Of a stretch of DNA of 64,000 nucleotides, positions 1 through 11,198 are shown in pieces. The notes under the pieces are model-generated. The model worked only from the letters and a program-made list of their open reading frames with translations. It did not search any database and had not been told where the DNA came from. This DNA comes from Thermothelomyces thermophilus ATCC 42464 (Eukaryota; Ascomycota; Sordariomycetes; Sordariales; Chaetomiaceae), in the NCBI RefSeq assembly GCF_000226095.1, contig NC_016472.1:9424001-9488000 (forward strand), in the 5' to 3' direction. The translations under genes and the position numbers were made by a program. Position 1 is the first letter of the stretch. The number at the start of each line of letters is the position of its first letter.

Positions 1-594
1 GAATCCTTGCCACCATTTGTTGCCTGGCTCGGCAATATCTATATTCAGTAAATCGGGCCCGTACAGTACGTCTTGACAATGTTGTCTCCTCTGTTACTAT
101 GCGTTGACTCCCCCGTGCACTCCATCGTTCTCCTTGGGCAATACATTAGTTTGCACTTCCGCAACCCGGGATACTTAAACTCGTTTGTTGTTTCTCTCCC
201 TCTCTCTCTTTTTCCTTTTTTTCCCGTTATTTGCGTTCTTGCTAGCCATTTGTGTCGTAGTAGACAAGCACAGGCGGTACAGTGCAACCCAGGTACGACC
301 AAGCATCTGGAAACACTGTATTCCATATGCAGCTAACTGAAAACTCTAATTGATTCCACTTCGCTGTGTGCTGTACAGTACGGAGTAGAGTCTAGCAGGG
401 CTGCCCGGACCCATCTGCAGCCGTGCGGCTAGTAGCGTAGGCCGCCGCATTTTTTTGAGGAAGAAGTCTTTCGAGCATTGCACCGCAAACACCATATCCA
501 TTGCCCCTCGACCGCTCGTCAAACCGACTTTCCCCCGACCTCAACAGACCCTTCGCGAAACACAGTCCAAGCCGACCTTACTATCGCCGCTAGC
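1..594. other. Intergenic, upstream of RPB5
   Basis: No convincing coding region. The small open frames overlap on both strands and resemble no family I know. There is a T/C-rich tract around 197-230 and one copy of the nonamer TACGGAGTA at 379-387, a motif repeated in other gaps of this window. The last 100 bases must contain the RPB5 promoter or leader, but I see no TATA-like element I would defend. Confidence 0.6.
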
Positions 595-1542
595 ATGGAA
601 GAAGAGAACAACGCCAGCGCCCACTTGAAGGAGGTGACGCGCCTTTGGCGCGCATGGAGGACCGTCCACGAGATGGTGCAGGACAGGGTATGCAAACTGC
701 TGATATGGCACCTCATGTCCTTTTTTTTCCTCTCTCTCTCCCCCTCTCTTTTCTTCTTTTCTTTTTTTCGTTTCTATTCTTTTTTTTTCTTAAACAAACG
801 CCGAAGATGCTGACTATGCTCCCTCTTCCCAGGGCTACGAACTGGCTGAAGATGAAGTCAAGATCTCGCTCGACCGTTTCCGCGCCGAATACACCAACGA
901 GGACGGCAGCCCAAAGTACGAGCCCATTGCTCCCATTCCATCATCATCATCATCAACCCGACAGAGAATTTCCCCGGGTTCAACCGTGACTAACATTCCT
1001 CGCCCCCCGTCAGCCGCGCAAAGATGCAGTTCTCCGCCCGCCCCTCCGAGGCCATGATCAAGAAGTTCACCCCGCCGCCGACGCCGTCCAACCCGGACCC
1101 GGCGCCGGAATGCGGCACCATCTGGGTCGAGTTCTGCCCCGAGAAGACGTCGATCGGCATCTCGGTCATGAAGAAGTTTGTCGAGCACTGCTCGGCCAAC
1201 AACTTCAAGGCCGGCATCCTCGTCACCGCCGTCGCCCTCTCGGCCCAGGCCCGCAAGGTCATGACCGTCACCTCCCAGTTCACCCTGATCGAGTGCTTCC
1301 TCGAGGAGGACCTGCTCGTCAACATCACCCACCACGAGCTCGTCCCCAAGCACGTCCTGCTCAGCCGCGAGGAGAAGGCCGCCCTGCTGAAGCGCTACCG
1401 CCTCAAGGAGACCCAGCTGCCACGCATCCTGTCCAAGGACCCCATCGCCCGCTACCTGGGGCTCAAGAAGGGCCAGGTCGTCAAGATCATACGCACCAGC
1501 GAGACGGCGGGGCGGTATGCCAGTTACCGGCTCTGCGTATGA
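595..1542 (+). CDS. rpb5: DNA-directed RNA polymerases I, II and III subunit RPABC1 (RPB5)
   Basis: Shared small subunit of all three nuclear RNA polymerases, located in the lower jaw near incoming DNA. Three exons (595-687, 833-915, 1014-1542) give 234 aa. Exon 1 carries the N-terminal RLWRAWRTV motif. Exon 3 carries the assembly domain shared with archaeal subunit H, with NITHHELVPKH, LLKRYRLKETQLPRI and a C-terminus ending GRYASYRLCV, almost the yeast ending. Length matches the family (about 215-235 aa). Intron 1 (145 nt) is strongly T/C-rich; intron 2 (98 nt) has a CTAAC branch site at 990-994. The ATG at 595 is the first in frame and starts with the acidic MEEEN. The codon across the second junction reads Asn (AA|C). 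A single-copy housekeeping gene; identity is very secure. Confidence 0.97.
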
Positions 1543-2742
1543 AGCAGGCTTTTGTTAATGCGAGCTCGGTGCGGCGGTTGGGGTTAGACGAGGAGAACGG
1601 GAAGGGTGAAGGAAAGGTGGGATTTTGTTTTCTTTTTTTTTTTTGGGGGGGGGGGGGGGGGGGACACGGGAGCATCGCATTTAGTGGTGATTGGGAGCCG
1701 CATGGGGTGCAGACTTATATTCAGCGGTCACCTCAAACCGAACCAAAAGAGGGCGTTCTAGTTTTCGCTGGGCTGGTCGGACTCTGCATTTGGTTGCTTT
1801 ACTCTGGCGTTGGGGAAAGGTTTGTTTGTACGGGATTTTTTTTTCTGGGCAAATGAGAGCATGACGCTTCGTTCAGATGGAATATGCATGGGACCTGTGT
1901 CGGTTACCCTGCCCAGAGCGTGAGTTACTGCCAGCCCCGGCTGCCTGTGATGTAGTTCATCGTCATCATAGTTTTTTGAAAGGATATTATATCTACGTCG
2001 CAGGTATCTAGCTACGCGTGTGCGCAATGAAGCTCTCGTGATCAATCAATCCAAGGACGACGGCGGTGGCGCCCCGGGGGTATATCGCAAATAAGAACGC
2101 AAGAATATCAAACAACCACCCAACCGAGGCCAATGCACCATCAGCAGGTTCCAACAAGAACACACCGCGATTCGTGGATAAGAGCATCAACACGATGGCC
2201 GGAGGACCCAGTCGCTTGAGACGGTGGCGACGCACAATCAGCGGGGCTGAGCGCGAGTCCACCATCCTTCCCTCCCCCAACATGCATGGAATGTCATTTC
2301 CCTTCTCAGTCCTCAGGGAGTGAGCGAGGTAAACGATTCGGAGACGGAAATTGCCGGGTTCCCGCCCGGACCAGTCTGCCGCATCGTCCATCGTTGGTGG
2401 CGAGGGTCGTGAATCCCTCCCCTCCTCTCTCGGTGTCGCGTCGAGTAAACTCCGTAACGCCTTCAGTCATATCATATATGCCCTTTCTCACAACTGAAAA
2501 CCTGGCCGATCCGAGCCAGTCAAAAACCCCAGCACCCGGTAAAACGCCGTTTGAACAAACAAACAGTATAAGACATCCCCGACTTTGACGTCTTGATTCC
2601 GGGTGAAGTCAGCAAGGGCATGCTGCTGACCCGGCTCGATGTGCTCAGGACGACTTTCGTCGGAAAACGCCAGGTGTGTGTCGTGTGTGTCAACGTCATG
2701 ACGGCAACCCCCCACAGAAACAGATGAAACAAAAAGGGCTGC
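1543..2742. other. Intergenic between two convergent genes
   Basis: It holds the 3' ends of RPB5 (+) and the 7-TM gene (-). A T run followed by 19 G lies at 1645-1663. A minus-strand frame at 2008-2391 has hydrophobic stretches but no recognisable family, no clear start context and overlapping frames, so I do not call it. Nothing else supported. Confidence 0.55.
1645..1663. repeat. Poly-G tract, 19 G
   Basis: An uninterrupted run of 19 G follows a run of T in the likely 3' UTR of RPB5. It is a potential G-quadruplex and a place where sequencing length is unreliable. Similar G or C tracts occur at 24661, 26691 and 32930. Confidence 0.9.
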
Positions 2743-4529
2743 TTAGTGTTGTTGCCCACCAGGCGGATCAAGCAGCCCACCAACATCCATCAGCTGCGGC
2801 TGCTGTTCATCCCAACTCGGGAGCCCATCCCGCTGCTGCGGCGACATCGACCCCTCGGTCGAAGCTTGCTCGGTCGGCGAAGGGCGGCTGCTGCTTCCTC
2901 CGCCCTTAGTCCCCTGTTTCGGCGTCCTGGCGCTCCTCGATCCGGCCGGTCCCCAGAACCCTCCGAGGTCCTGGAGCAGCGCGGCCGAGCCCCTCAGGAA
3001 CCCGTTCCCGCTCGCGGGCACGGCCGGCTCAGGCACCCGGGTCGGCGATGAGTCGGAGCCGGAGCCGGAACCGGAAGCAGAGCCAGAGCCAGAGCCGGAA
3101 GCGGAGCCGAACTTGCGGGTTGGATCTCGGGAAGAGCTCTCTTCTCGCGAGTTGGTCGTCGGCGAGGAGGTCTGGTCGTCGAGGAGGCCGCCGTAATCGA
3201 AGAAGGACACGCGGCGGTGCGTGGCGATCGAGTCGCTGCGCGTCGTGGACTTGCTGTCGGCGTGGTGGTCGTCGTCGCTCCGTCGGGGGGAGGAGTCCGG
3301 CCGGTCGTGGCGCCCCGCCGGAAACCGCCAGGCGGTCATGTCGTGGTGCGCGTGGACGGGCGGGGCGGGGACGTACAGGCGGTTCTCGGCCAGCGACGAC
3401 TGGGTCTCTCGCAGCTCGGGCTTCACACCGAGGCCCAGGTCCCTCACGAGGTCCTCGTCGCTGCCCCAGTGTCGGAGCATGGTCGGGCGGCGGTGCTCGG
3501 ATGCGGTCGAGCGGTCGACGGAGGCGCCCGCGATGGAGTCGTACTTGAACCGCCGCTTCTTCACGCCCCGGTCTCGGACGAAGGAGCCCAGCACGAGGGC
3601 GTTCGCCGCGGCGGTGGCGAAGAGCAGCTCGATGGAGGCGTAGAGGGAGCGGGTCTGCTGGCTCCCGTGGTGTCTGAGGATCTTTGGGACTCGGTAGATG
3701 GTGACGACGACGGGCGCGAGGCTGAGGGAGAAGAGGAGCACGAGCTGGAGCTTGCGCTTTGCGGTCATGGCGCTGCTCAGGATGACGGGGACGGGAAAGA
3801 CGACGAGCATCAGGTCGGTCGTGATATTGCAGACGGCCATGGTCAGGAGCTGCGCATACCCCTGACGGCATTGTCCCCCCGGATCGGGGAGGACCTGCCA
3901 GTGATGGGAGAAAGGCCGGCATTCGGCCAGGTCGCTGATCACCACGGCGAGGAAGGTGACAATGAGGAAACCGCGGATGAACAACAAGGACAGCTCGTAC
4001 GTCCGTCTCCAGGTGACGTTGAGCCGTCGGAAGAACTCGACGATGGCGTACTTCAGCACCCATAACCTGCGAGAGAACGCAATTGTCAGCCGCAACAGCT
4101 CGGAAAAAAAGAAGAAGAAGAGACCCATCGAAGCGATTCGAGAGGGGGGCGGGCAAGAGTAGGAGAAGGCCCGATGGAGAGAGGTCACACGTACGTGGCG
4201 GCGTAGAAGATCCTGCTCAGCAGAACCAGGCCGCTGGCGATGGACCTTTTGTGGAGTTGGTCGTCCGAAAGCCCGGCGTCCTGTAACTGGGCGTTGTTGG
4301 TGCCGTAGGTTAGAACGACATGGACGACGCCCATGCGCAGGAACAGAGGCACGAGCGCCAGGGCCGCCGTCTTATCCTCCCTAAAAAGCTTCTCGGTCCG
4401 GATGAACCGCCCTACGACCCGGAGCGTGATGATTATGGCGCAGAACATGGTGATCCACCAGCACACCAACAATGTCGGCTTATCCTGGCTATACAGACGC
4501 AGCGGCGGGGGTTCTGAATACAGAGCCAT
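2743..4529 (-). CDS. Fungal rhodopsin-like seven-transmembrane protein (PTH11-type family)
   Basis: Predicted plasma-membrane protein of the fungal rhodopsin-domain family (Pfam Fung_rhodopsin), which includes PTH11-like receptors. Two exons, 4195-4529 and 2743-4066 (complement), joined across a 128-nt intron with donor GTACGT and acceptor CTCTCGCAG, give 552 aa. Seven hydrophobic segments fill roughly the first 310 residues, and the family signature ISDLAECRPFSHHW lies after the fourth. There is no CFEM domain in front of it, so it is not a canonical Pth11. The cytoplasmic C-terminal 240 residues are low-complexity, Ser/Arg/Asp-rich, with an alternating Gly-Ser run coded near 3055-3110. No ligand can be inferred. 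The family is secure; the extent of the C-tail rests on one uninterrupted frame. Confidence 0.85.
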
Positions 4530-7377
4530 GGCTGCGTCGACGCTCGAACGAGCGCCACGCCCGTCATCCTCCGAGGAGGGACGAGCGGGCCGTCGGTTGT
4601 GTTCCCCTCTATCCTAGCCCTGTTTCACCAACCGCTTTGTCGTGTGGTTTTCCCGGGGGTTTCCTCCGTCGTTCCAAATCCCCGGGTCTCGGTATGTTCC
4701 TTGTAACGGTGATGCAGGCACGGTGACGTCGGATCGCTGATGCGTTTTGTTTGCCCTGGTGCCGGAAATAATAGCGGGGACTACCTACGGAGTACCGGGT
4801 AACAGCATGCAAAACAAAACGGAAAAACTGTGACGGAGCCGTTACAACGGCATGTGAATGGACAAGGGTCCCGAAGCTTCAGGGCCGAGAATTTAATTTC
4901 GGGAAGCTTTCGTATGGTGGATGAGGCGTGGATAGAGGGAAAATAAAAACTCGCTGGAGGCAACAAGGGATGAAAAAGAGAACCGGCTCGCAAAACGTAG
5001 AGGGGGTGCAGAGATCCAAAAATAATAATGGGACAGGCACGCGAGGCCACAGAATGAAGGCCCTAGTTGGCGGTGGCAGAGCCTATCTATCTTCTCTGGC
5101 CATGCCACCGAGCGCATGGGATCCCAGAGCCGTCGATGAGTGTGGGCCTGGTCTCTCGCCAAATCGCGGATCTTGAGAGGCGGGCCACATGCGATAGTGT
5201 ATGCGCGAAACTTTTCCCTGCTAGCCCAACCACAGCCCGCGTCCCGCAAAGCAGCGGAACGTCATCTTAGCAGCGATCAGAAAGGGCACTACTGTGTAGG
5301 TATGTACACAGTAAGCGTGGTTGAGTTGGCAAGTTTCTTCAGAGGCGGCGGTGTAGACTGCTGACGTTCTCCGCTCCGTGGTGTAAATTGACCGCCGCTA
5401 ACCTGGAGCGTCGTCTGGTAACCGTGCTCTGCGTCTCGAGGGATCTGCCGGTTGTGCATCGGCAATCTGTCGCATGACTCTCCCCATTCTTTACTTGAGT
5501 AGGATTTAGTCTGTCAACTTTTGGTCAACTCCACCACTCTGCGATGCCTGAGCGCGATTGCGCTGCACCACCACCACCACCACTACCACCACAGCAGAAC
5601 CGGGGGCGCTGCTCAATGCAAACCACGCAACACGGGCAAGCAGTGAGCTGTTCGCGCCCTACCTGCCAAGCCTGATGAAAAGCCGAGCTCCTGCAGGCTC
5701 CCAGGCGACGCCAGAGACGCAGCAGGGCCAGCCTTCTCCCCAATATTTTGTAGCCCTCGGTGAAGTGGGGTCGGCATTCGCAACGGCCAGCGAACTTCAT
5801 TTCGGGGCCAGACAGGGATCATGGCTGCGTGGTTTTTCGCCTCGCGCAGAAAAAGTGTCGAAACGCCGGCACATGGCTCGGGCAACGGCAGCACCTAACA
5901 ACAGACTCGCGATGCGTGCAGGTGCCCGGAGGGAAAGCACCTCGGACTCACTCGCAATCCAACAAGCCGTACCCCCAACACATGCTCGCCCGGTTGGAGT
6001 ACCAGAGTAGAGAGGGACCTGCCGTTTTGGGGGCAAACCTTTCGTGGGTATGGCGCGGGGTATAAGCGCGGCGCGTACACAGTACTTGAGAGATAACGGA
6101 GCCAGTGTCCCGGGATGGTGGTAGGTACAGCAGCAAGTTGTCAAAGGTGAAACTGCGATCGTCCAATTGGCTGATCCGGCCGTCAATCCATATCCATCAG
6201 TCCGTTGCTTCATCCTCCCGAACCAGCTCGACCGCGTGGCGCGGGAGGGGCATCGAGGGCAGAATGGGGGAATCGCTGCTAGGGTATGCCAGGGTATGCC
6301 AGAAACGATTCCAGTAGGCTGGTTACACAGTAGTTACGTACCGTACCTAGGCTGTGGGACTTGCCACCCCCACTCGGGCAAGATCATAATCCGCTCTTGG
6401 GTCGCTTAATCTGTCAGTTGATTGGTAGGTGCGAACCTTTACTGGGGCTGCTTCTTATTTGGGTGGGCTCCCCGGATTGGCTGCGGCGCAGGCTCTTGCC
6501 ACATTTGCGCCTCATGGCCGCCGGCTGTTCTGTGGGACCTGTCATCCCGGCAGCCAGGTCCCCTGTCTTGGCGTGCCAACGGCCACGACGGGATGATACG
6601 CTCAAAATCGGAATCAGCGAGGGGCGTGTAAGAACATGGATAGATTGCGAAGTACTGGTGGTAAAAGGTAAAAAGTGTTGTTATCGAGATGATGTTGCAC
6701 TTTCCTCAAAGGCGGCTGATGGAGTTTCAACGTCTGTGCTTTTTTATCCCCGCACAGCCGCTGCGTACAGTACATACGTGTGCAGTGCACAGTAGAGCGC
6801 TTCAACACCAAAACGATGGATTCGCCCGATGCAACATCAACGTCGATCCCAAGCCTTGTGGAACATCTCTAGTGTTTCCTCCATGATATTCGAACTCTCT
6901 GGCACGCAAGTTAATGTTGCTAAGTTGCCCTCCGCCGATCGAGACCCAAAACAATTTGCTAGAGAAGTATTGCGGCTGAGGCTTGAGCTGATAGCGCTTC
7001 GGCCTACCGAGTATACTGTGTTCTTTTGTCATATCAGTCAGATGAGCGACCAACCACAGAGTGAACAATAATAAGTAAACCTACGCACCGTTTAAAGATA
7101 CGGATACACTACTCCGTACACATCAGACCATGCCACGTCTTGGCATTTGGGACAGGCCGGCCTTCGCAACTCTAGCGAGCTTGGACCTGAGACGAACGTT
7201 TGATACAGACGAGAAGGGGCAGAGAAGCTGAACACGGGAATGCGTGGGCAACCGGTCATTCTTTCTCCCTCATACACGCACTGCTTCTCGGGCAATCCTC
7301 CCTGTGCTATACCGCTCCCACTTCGACACACCCCTCCCCCCCCAACCCCCCAACGCTTCGATCAAAATCAGGCTAGC
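4530..7377. other. Intergenic, 2.8 kb
   Basis: Upstream region of the 7-TM gene and downstream region of the FMN protein, both on the minus strand. Only short overlapping frames are present, none with family features. It holds four copies of the nonamer TACACAGTA (5290-5298 on the minus strand, 5305-5313, 6076-6084, 6324-6332), two of TACGGAGTA (4786-4794, and 7110-7118 inverted), and a perfect 10-bp tandem duplication at 6281-6300. No RNA gene was recognised. Confidence 0.55.
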
Positions 7378-8277
7378 TCAAGGCCAGACTTCGACCTTCT
7401 CCCACTCCCCAATGATCTCCCCACCAGGCAGCTTCGACTCTCCGCCGACCCCCCGATAGACATACAACCACCTTCTCGGCCGCAGCTCATCGCTCAGATC
7501 CACCTGGTCGACCTCATCCGGCACAATCACCACCACTCTGAAATTCCTCCTCGCAGTCTCGTCCTCTAAGTCATCCAGCCTCTGCCCCACCGCCTCCCCC
7601 TTGGCGGTATGATATGCCAGGGGCGTCCCCGGCGGCGGCGCCTTGAACGACCCCCGCATGAGCGGACTCAGGTTCCCAAAGTGCGCCGTCACCTCCCTCG
7701 CGAAGCTCCACCCCTTTTCTTCCGCCTCCCCTTCGCCGCGGCCGCCGACCCGCCTCATCCTCGACCTCAGCACCTCCCTCGCCTTCCTCGCCCCCTCGGA
7801 CGCCTCGTCGTCCACGTCCCCCGCCAGCACCCACGCGTGGCCCCTGACGCGCCACTGCGTCCGCACGCCCGCGGCGTCGACCCAGAACACGGCCTCCACG
7901 GGTCCCCCGCCGCCCGTGGCCCCGCCGCTGGCCTCGACGTCGCCCGCCGGCGCCGAGTCGAACACCTCGGTCGCCTTGTCCGACCGCGCGTCGGTCGTGA
8001 ACACGGGCAGGTCCGACTCGTACACCCCCGCCGGGTTGCGCGGCGCCGCGTTGTGCGGGTTGGCCGGCAGCTCCGCCCAGAGCCCCCGGAAGACGCAGGT
8101 GCGGGCGCGCGGGAGGCAGGGCAGAGCCGGCGTCGGCGCTTCCGACCGCCCCGCCGGGTGCAGCGTCGCGAGCGTGAAGGTCGCGGTCGCGAGCTGCGCG
8201 AGGTGGGAGAGGAAGGGGGCGCGCCAGGGGGCCGCGTTCGTGCTGCTGCTGCTGTTGGTGCTGCTGTTGGTTGCCAT
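7378..8277 (-). CDS. Pyridoxamine 5'-phosphate oxidase-like (Alr4036 family) FMN-binding protein
   Basis: Split-barrel flavin protein of the PPOX superfamily, Alr4036-type (Pfam Pyridox_oxase_2), common in fungi and without a settled substrate. From the ATG at 8277 it gives 299 aa. Family features are APWRAPFLSHL near the N-terminus, the strand RTCVFRGLWAEL, the VFTTDARSDKATE turn before the flavin site, VEAVFWV, and a C-terminal Trp-rich strand (RRWLYVYRGV). The frame stays open upstream, and an in-frame ATG at 8427 adds 50 residues rich in Arg, Ser and Thr with no acidic residue in the first 39, which could be a mitochondrial presequence. I chose the downstream ATG because the conserved domain starts soon after it, but the start is uncertain. 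Inserted Gly/Ala/Glu-rich segments lengthen the middle of the protein. Confidence 0.85.
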   Translation of the reverse strand: MATNSSTNSSSSTNAAPWRAPFLSHLAQLATATFTLATLHPAGRSEAPTPALPCLPRARTCVFRGLWAELPANPHNAAPRNPAGVYESDLPVFTTDARSDKATEVFDSAPAGDVEASGGATGGGGPVEAVFWVDAAGVRTQWRVRGHAWVLAGDVDDEASEGARKAREVLRSRMRRVGGRGEGEAEEKGWSFAREVTAHFGNLSPLMRGSFKAPPPGTPLAYHTAKGEAVGQRLDDLEDETARRNFRVVVIVPDEVDQVDLSDELRPRRWLYVYRGVGGESKLPGGEIIGEWEKVEVWP

Positions 8278-8427
8278 GGTGGGTTGAGGGGTCGAAACTT
8301 TGGTTTCTTCCTTCTTGGTCGTGGCTGTTGTGCTTCTCCTCACGTTTAGTAGATAAGTCGGGTACACCGGACTGATATTTAGCAATCTCGTGGAAGGTGT
8401 GGAACGGTAAGAGATCCTCGATGTCAT

Positions 8428-9467
8428 CGGTTTTTGGGGGGTTTGGGGGGGACCGCGAGTAAAGGTTGTCCGTTCTCGCCGGACCGGGAAAGGTGAGCTG
8501 GACGTTGTTTGGCTCGGCCCTTGGATCGTCGTCTGCGGTGACTTCATCACTTGCTCGTTTTGAATGCGGGGCACTTCGCGATCCAGGGGTCCTGCGGGGC
8601 CGCGGGTGGGACGCTGCATGCAGGTCTCACTTCGTACGGGAAAAAAAACGTGGGGATGTCTCGGATACCTGAATCTGATCTTTAACATCCAGCTCCGTGC
8701 GGCAGCGAGATGTCGAAGCCTTTGGCGCTAGCATCTGCTAGAACTTGAGTATCAGGGCGTCGGTCAAACTGTTTGCCTAACCCAACATCTGGATATCCTG
8801 CTCGAACGCGGGGCAGAGAGGCTCGTTGCCCTGTGTACTAATCGTTTTTGCAGGGTCAATGATAAGGTAGATAGATACTCGGCAGCCTTCGACGTAACTA
8901 AACCTCATACTGGGTTCTATGCCGTTTATCAAGCTACTACAGCGCGGCCATCTCAGCCCTGTGCATGACTTACACCGTCTACACCCCTTGAGTAAACGCA
9001 TATCTCTCTAGTTATTAGGCGTTGACTAACAGAAGAGCGGCTGCATCGATGGACAAGCTAGTGCCTGTATATTACCCCTGAATCGATCACTTGTGTAGTT
9101 CCCAGATGAGGTTCATGTTCCCCAGGTGAAGGTTGTTGCCACGCTTTCGTCTCTTGGTGCGCCGTCACGGGGTACTTAAAGGCCAGTTCGTTTGAAGACT
9201 GATGACCATACTTCCCCTAAGCCACTCCTCTACTCTTTGTTGCCTCTGGAACTAAGTTCCACATATGACCAAGCGACGACGTATCCTGGTTTCTCCCCGT
9301 GGATTAACTCGAGTATTTCAGCTCCCCTCTTCCATTCATGTACTCCGCTTCCTATAGGACCACTCACCCTAGCTTCTCAACGTCCGCGGATGCACCTCGG
9401 AGTCTTTGAGGAGAGTCCTCTCGTTCTTGCGGCATTGGTTCCTCGTCGGCCACTAGGAGTACCCACG
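8428..9467. other. Divergent intergenic region
   Basis: It lies between the starts of the FMN protein (-) and the decayed GH17 gene (+) and should hold both promoters. If the downstream start of the FMN protein is used, its leader extends back to 8278. I see no coding region, RNA gene or strong regulatory motif. Confidence 0.5.
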
Positions 9468-10439
9468 ATGCGAGCCAGTGTCTGCCTAGCGGTAATGTCC
9501 GCTGTCCTCTGCCCGGCACGAGCAGCATACCAGGGCTTCAATTACGGCGCCTTCTTCACCGACAACACGCCCAAGATGCAGTTGGATTTCCAAGCCGAGT
9601 TCAAGACGGCCCAAAACCTGGTGGGCGCGCCCGCGGGCGGCTTCCACAGCGCCCGCCCCTACACCATGATCGTAAGTCAACTCTCACTCACCTCTAACCT
9701 CTGCCGGCGAACTAACCAAACCCCCTCCCTCCTCCCACTCTTCTCCTCCGTCAGCAATGGGGCACGGCAACCGACGTGATCAGCGCCGTTCCCGCGGCCA
9801 TCGCAACCAACACCAACCTCCTCCTGGGCATCCGGTGCTCGGCAGGCGACGCGGTCGTCAGCAACGAGCTCGCGGCGCTTCAGACCGCCATCCCGACCCA
9901 CGGCACCCGCTTCACCGACCTCGTCGTCGGCATCTCGGTCGGTAGCGAGGACCTGTACCGCAGCTCGGCGGCCACCATCGCGTCCTACGTCGCCCGCGTG
10001 CGCGCTGCCGTCCGCGGCACGCCCCTGGAGGGCACGCCCGTGGGCCAACGTCGACACGTGGACCGAGTGGGCCGACCCGGCGAACCGCGCCGTGCTCGAG
10101 CCCGTCGACTTTGTCGGCATGGACGCGTACAGCTACTGGGAGAGCACGGTGCCCAACGAGGTCGGCGGCAGCCGAGCCAAGGCGCTGTTCGACGCCGCGA
10201 TGGACCATACCGTCGCCGCCACCGCGGCCGTCGACGTGCGCAAGATGGTCTGGATCACCGAGACGGGGTTCCCCGTCAGAGGGCACACGTCCAACGAGGC
10301 GGTGCCGTCGCCGGAGAACGCCAAGGCCTTCTGGGACGCGGTCGGGTGCCCGCTCTTTGACATATCGTGTGCGGAGATTGCGGGTGAGCGGGGAGATGAC
10401 GGCGTCAACAGCGATGACGACGCGTGCGATGCAGAGTGA
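9468..10439 (+). pseudogene. GH17 glucan endo-1,3-beta-glucosidase, apparently decaying
   Basis: Remnant of a secreted cell-wall beta-1,3-glucanase of the eglC/Bgl2 type (GH17). Exon 1 (9468-9671) encodes a signal peptide ending near ARA and the family start YQGFNYGAFF. Exon 2 begins at 9755 after an 83-nt intron, and ISVGSEDLY supplies the acid/base Glu. Near 10046-10050 the frame shifts by +1: the expected Gly-His-Val-Asp-Thr-Trp reads with one extra A. The second frame continues VDTWTEWADP, FVGMDAYSYW and WITETGFPV with the nucleophile Glu. After FWDAVGC the usual NTWWYTLQD segment is absent and the text jumps to PLFDISC, which resembles a motif normally about 35 residues further on. The Ser-rich linker and GPI signal are also missing. 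A frameshift plus an internal deletion argues for a pseudogene; a sequencing error could explain only the first. Confidence 0.8.
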
Positions 10440-11198
10440 GGAGGCTCGTCGACGAAAGAGAGGTATCAACTTTATGGAGAGGCACCGGAGATCGTGAGCC
10501 GGCCAACTCGACCTTGGGCAAAAAGCTCGGCCATCAGTAGGTCGTCGAGTTTTGGAGTCAGCGTCCGGAATTATCATCGTTCATCGTTGCTGGGAGCGGT
10601 TTCATCGGGCTGATGACCAATGCATGATACTCGGAAAATATACAAACACGGCCTTTCACCACGTCCAACTTTGTTGCACCGAAATGGAAACTTGTCCCCC
10701 AAGATTCTCGATAAGGTTGCAGGAACCGGGGCTCCGGTTGTTGCCAAGGCTTGTAGAGTCGCAGTAGCTTGATTAATTTAAAGCGTTAGTTACTGTACTC
10801 TATATTGTCCACTGGAAGCATGTGAACGAAAACCAAAAAAAAAAAAAAAAAAGTTGCTGGACACCACCATTACACTGGTTAATACACTTTTTTGGAGGTG
10901 TGAGTTCTCATGGCAATTTATACTTTTTGAACAGCTCAAGTACCACAAACACGCACAGCAACGACGCAAACGCAACGACAGGGATCGGCCCTCCAAGCTT
11001 CCCGATTCGATCATGCTCCAAAATCAAAATTCAGCCCTACGGGGTACAGGCCCTGGCAAGTAGTCCTCCTGCCAATTTCGACAAGCTGGCCTTGGGTCCA
11101 CTCCGCAACCCACGCGATCCGGTTCCTTTCCCGTCCTGCCCTTCTTGCTGTCGGCAAACTTCCCACGCGACTATCTCCACCGACACCGCGCGCCAGCA
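10440..11198. other. Intergenic between GH17 remnant and zinc transporter
   Basis: It contains a run of A at about 10836-10851 and the presumed promoter of the zinc transporter. After the GH17 remnant a short open stretch ends at a stop near 10537, but it shows no glucanase similarity I can defend. Nothing else recognised. Confidence 0.5.

Noticed and set aside
2008-2391. 127-codon minus-strand frame with hydrophobic stretches
   Set aside because: No family resemblance, overlapping frames on the other strand, and a position in the 3' region between two convergent genes. Kept only as a note.
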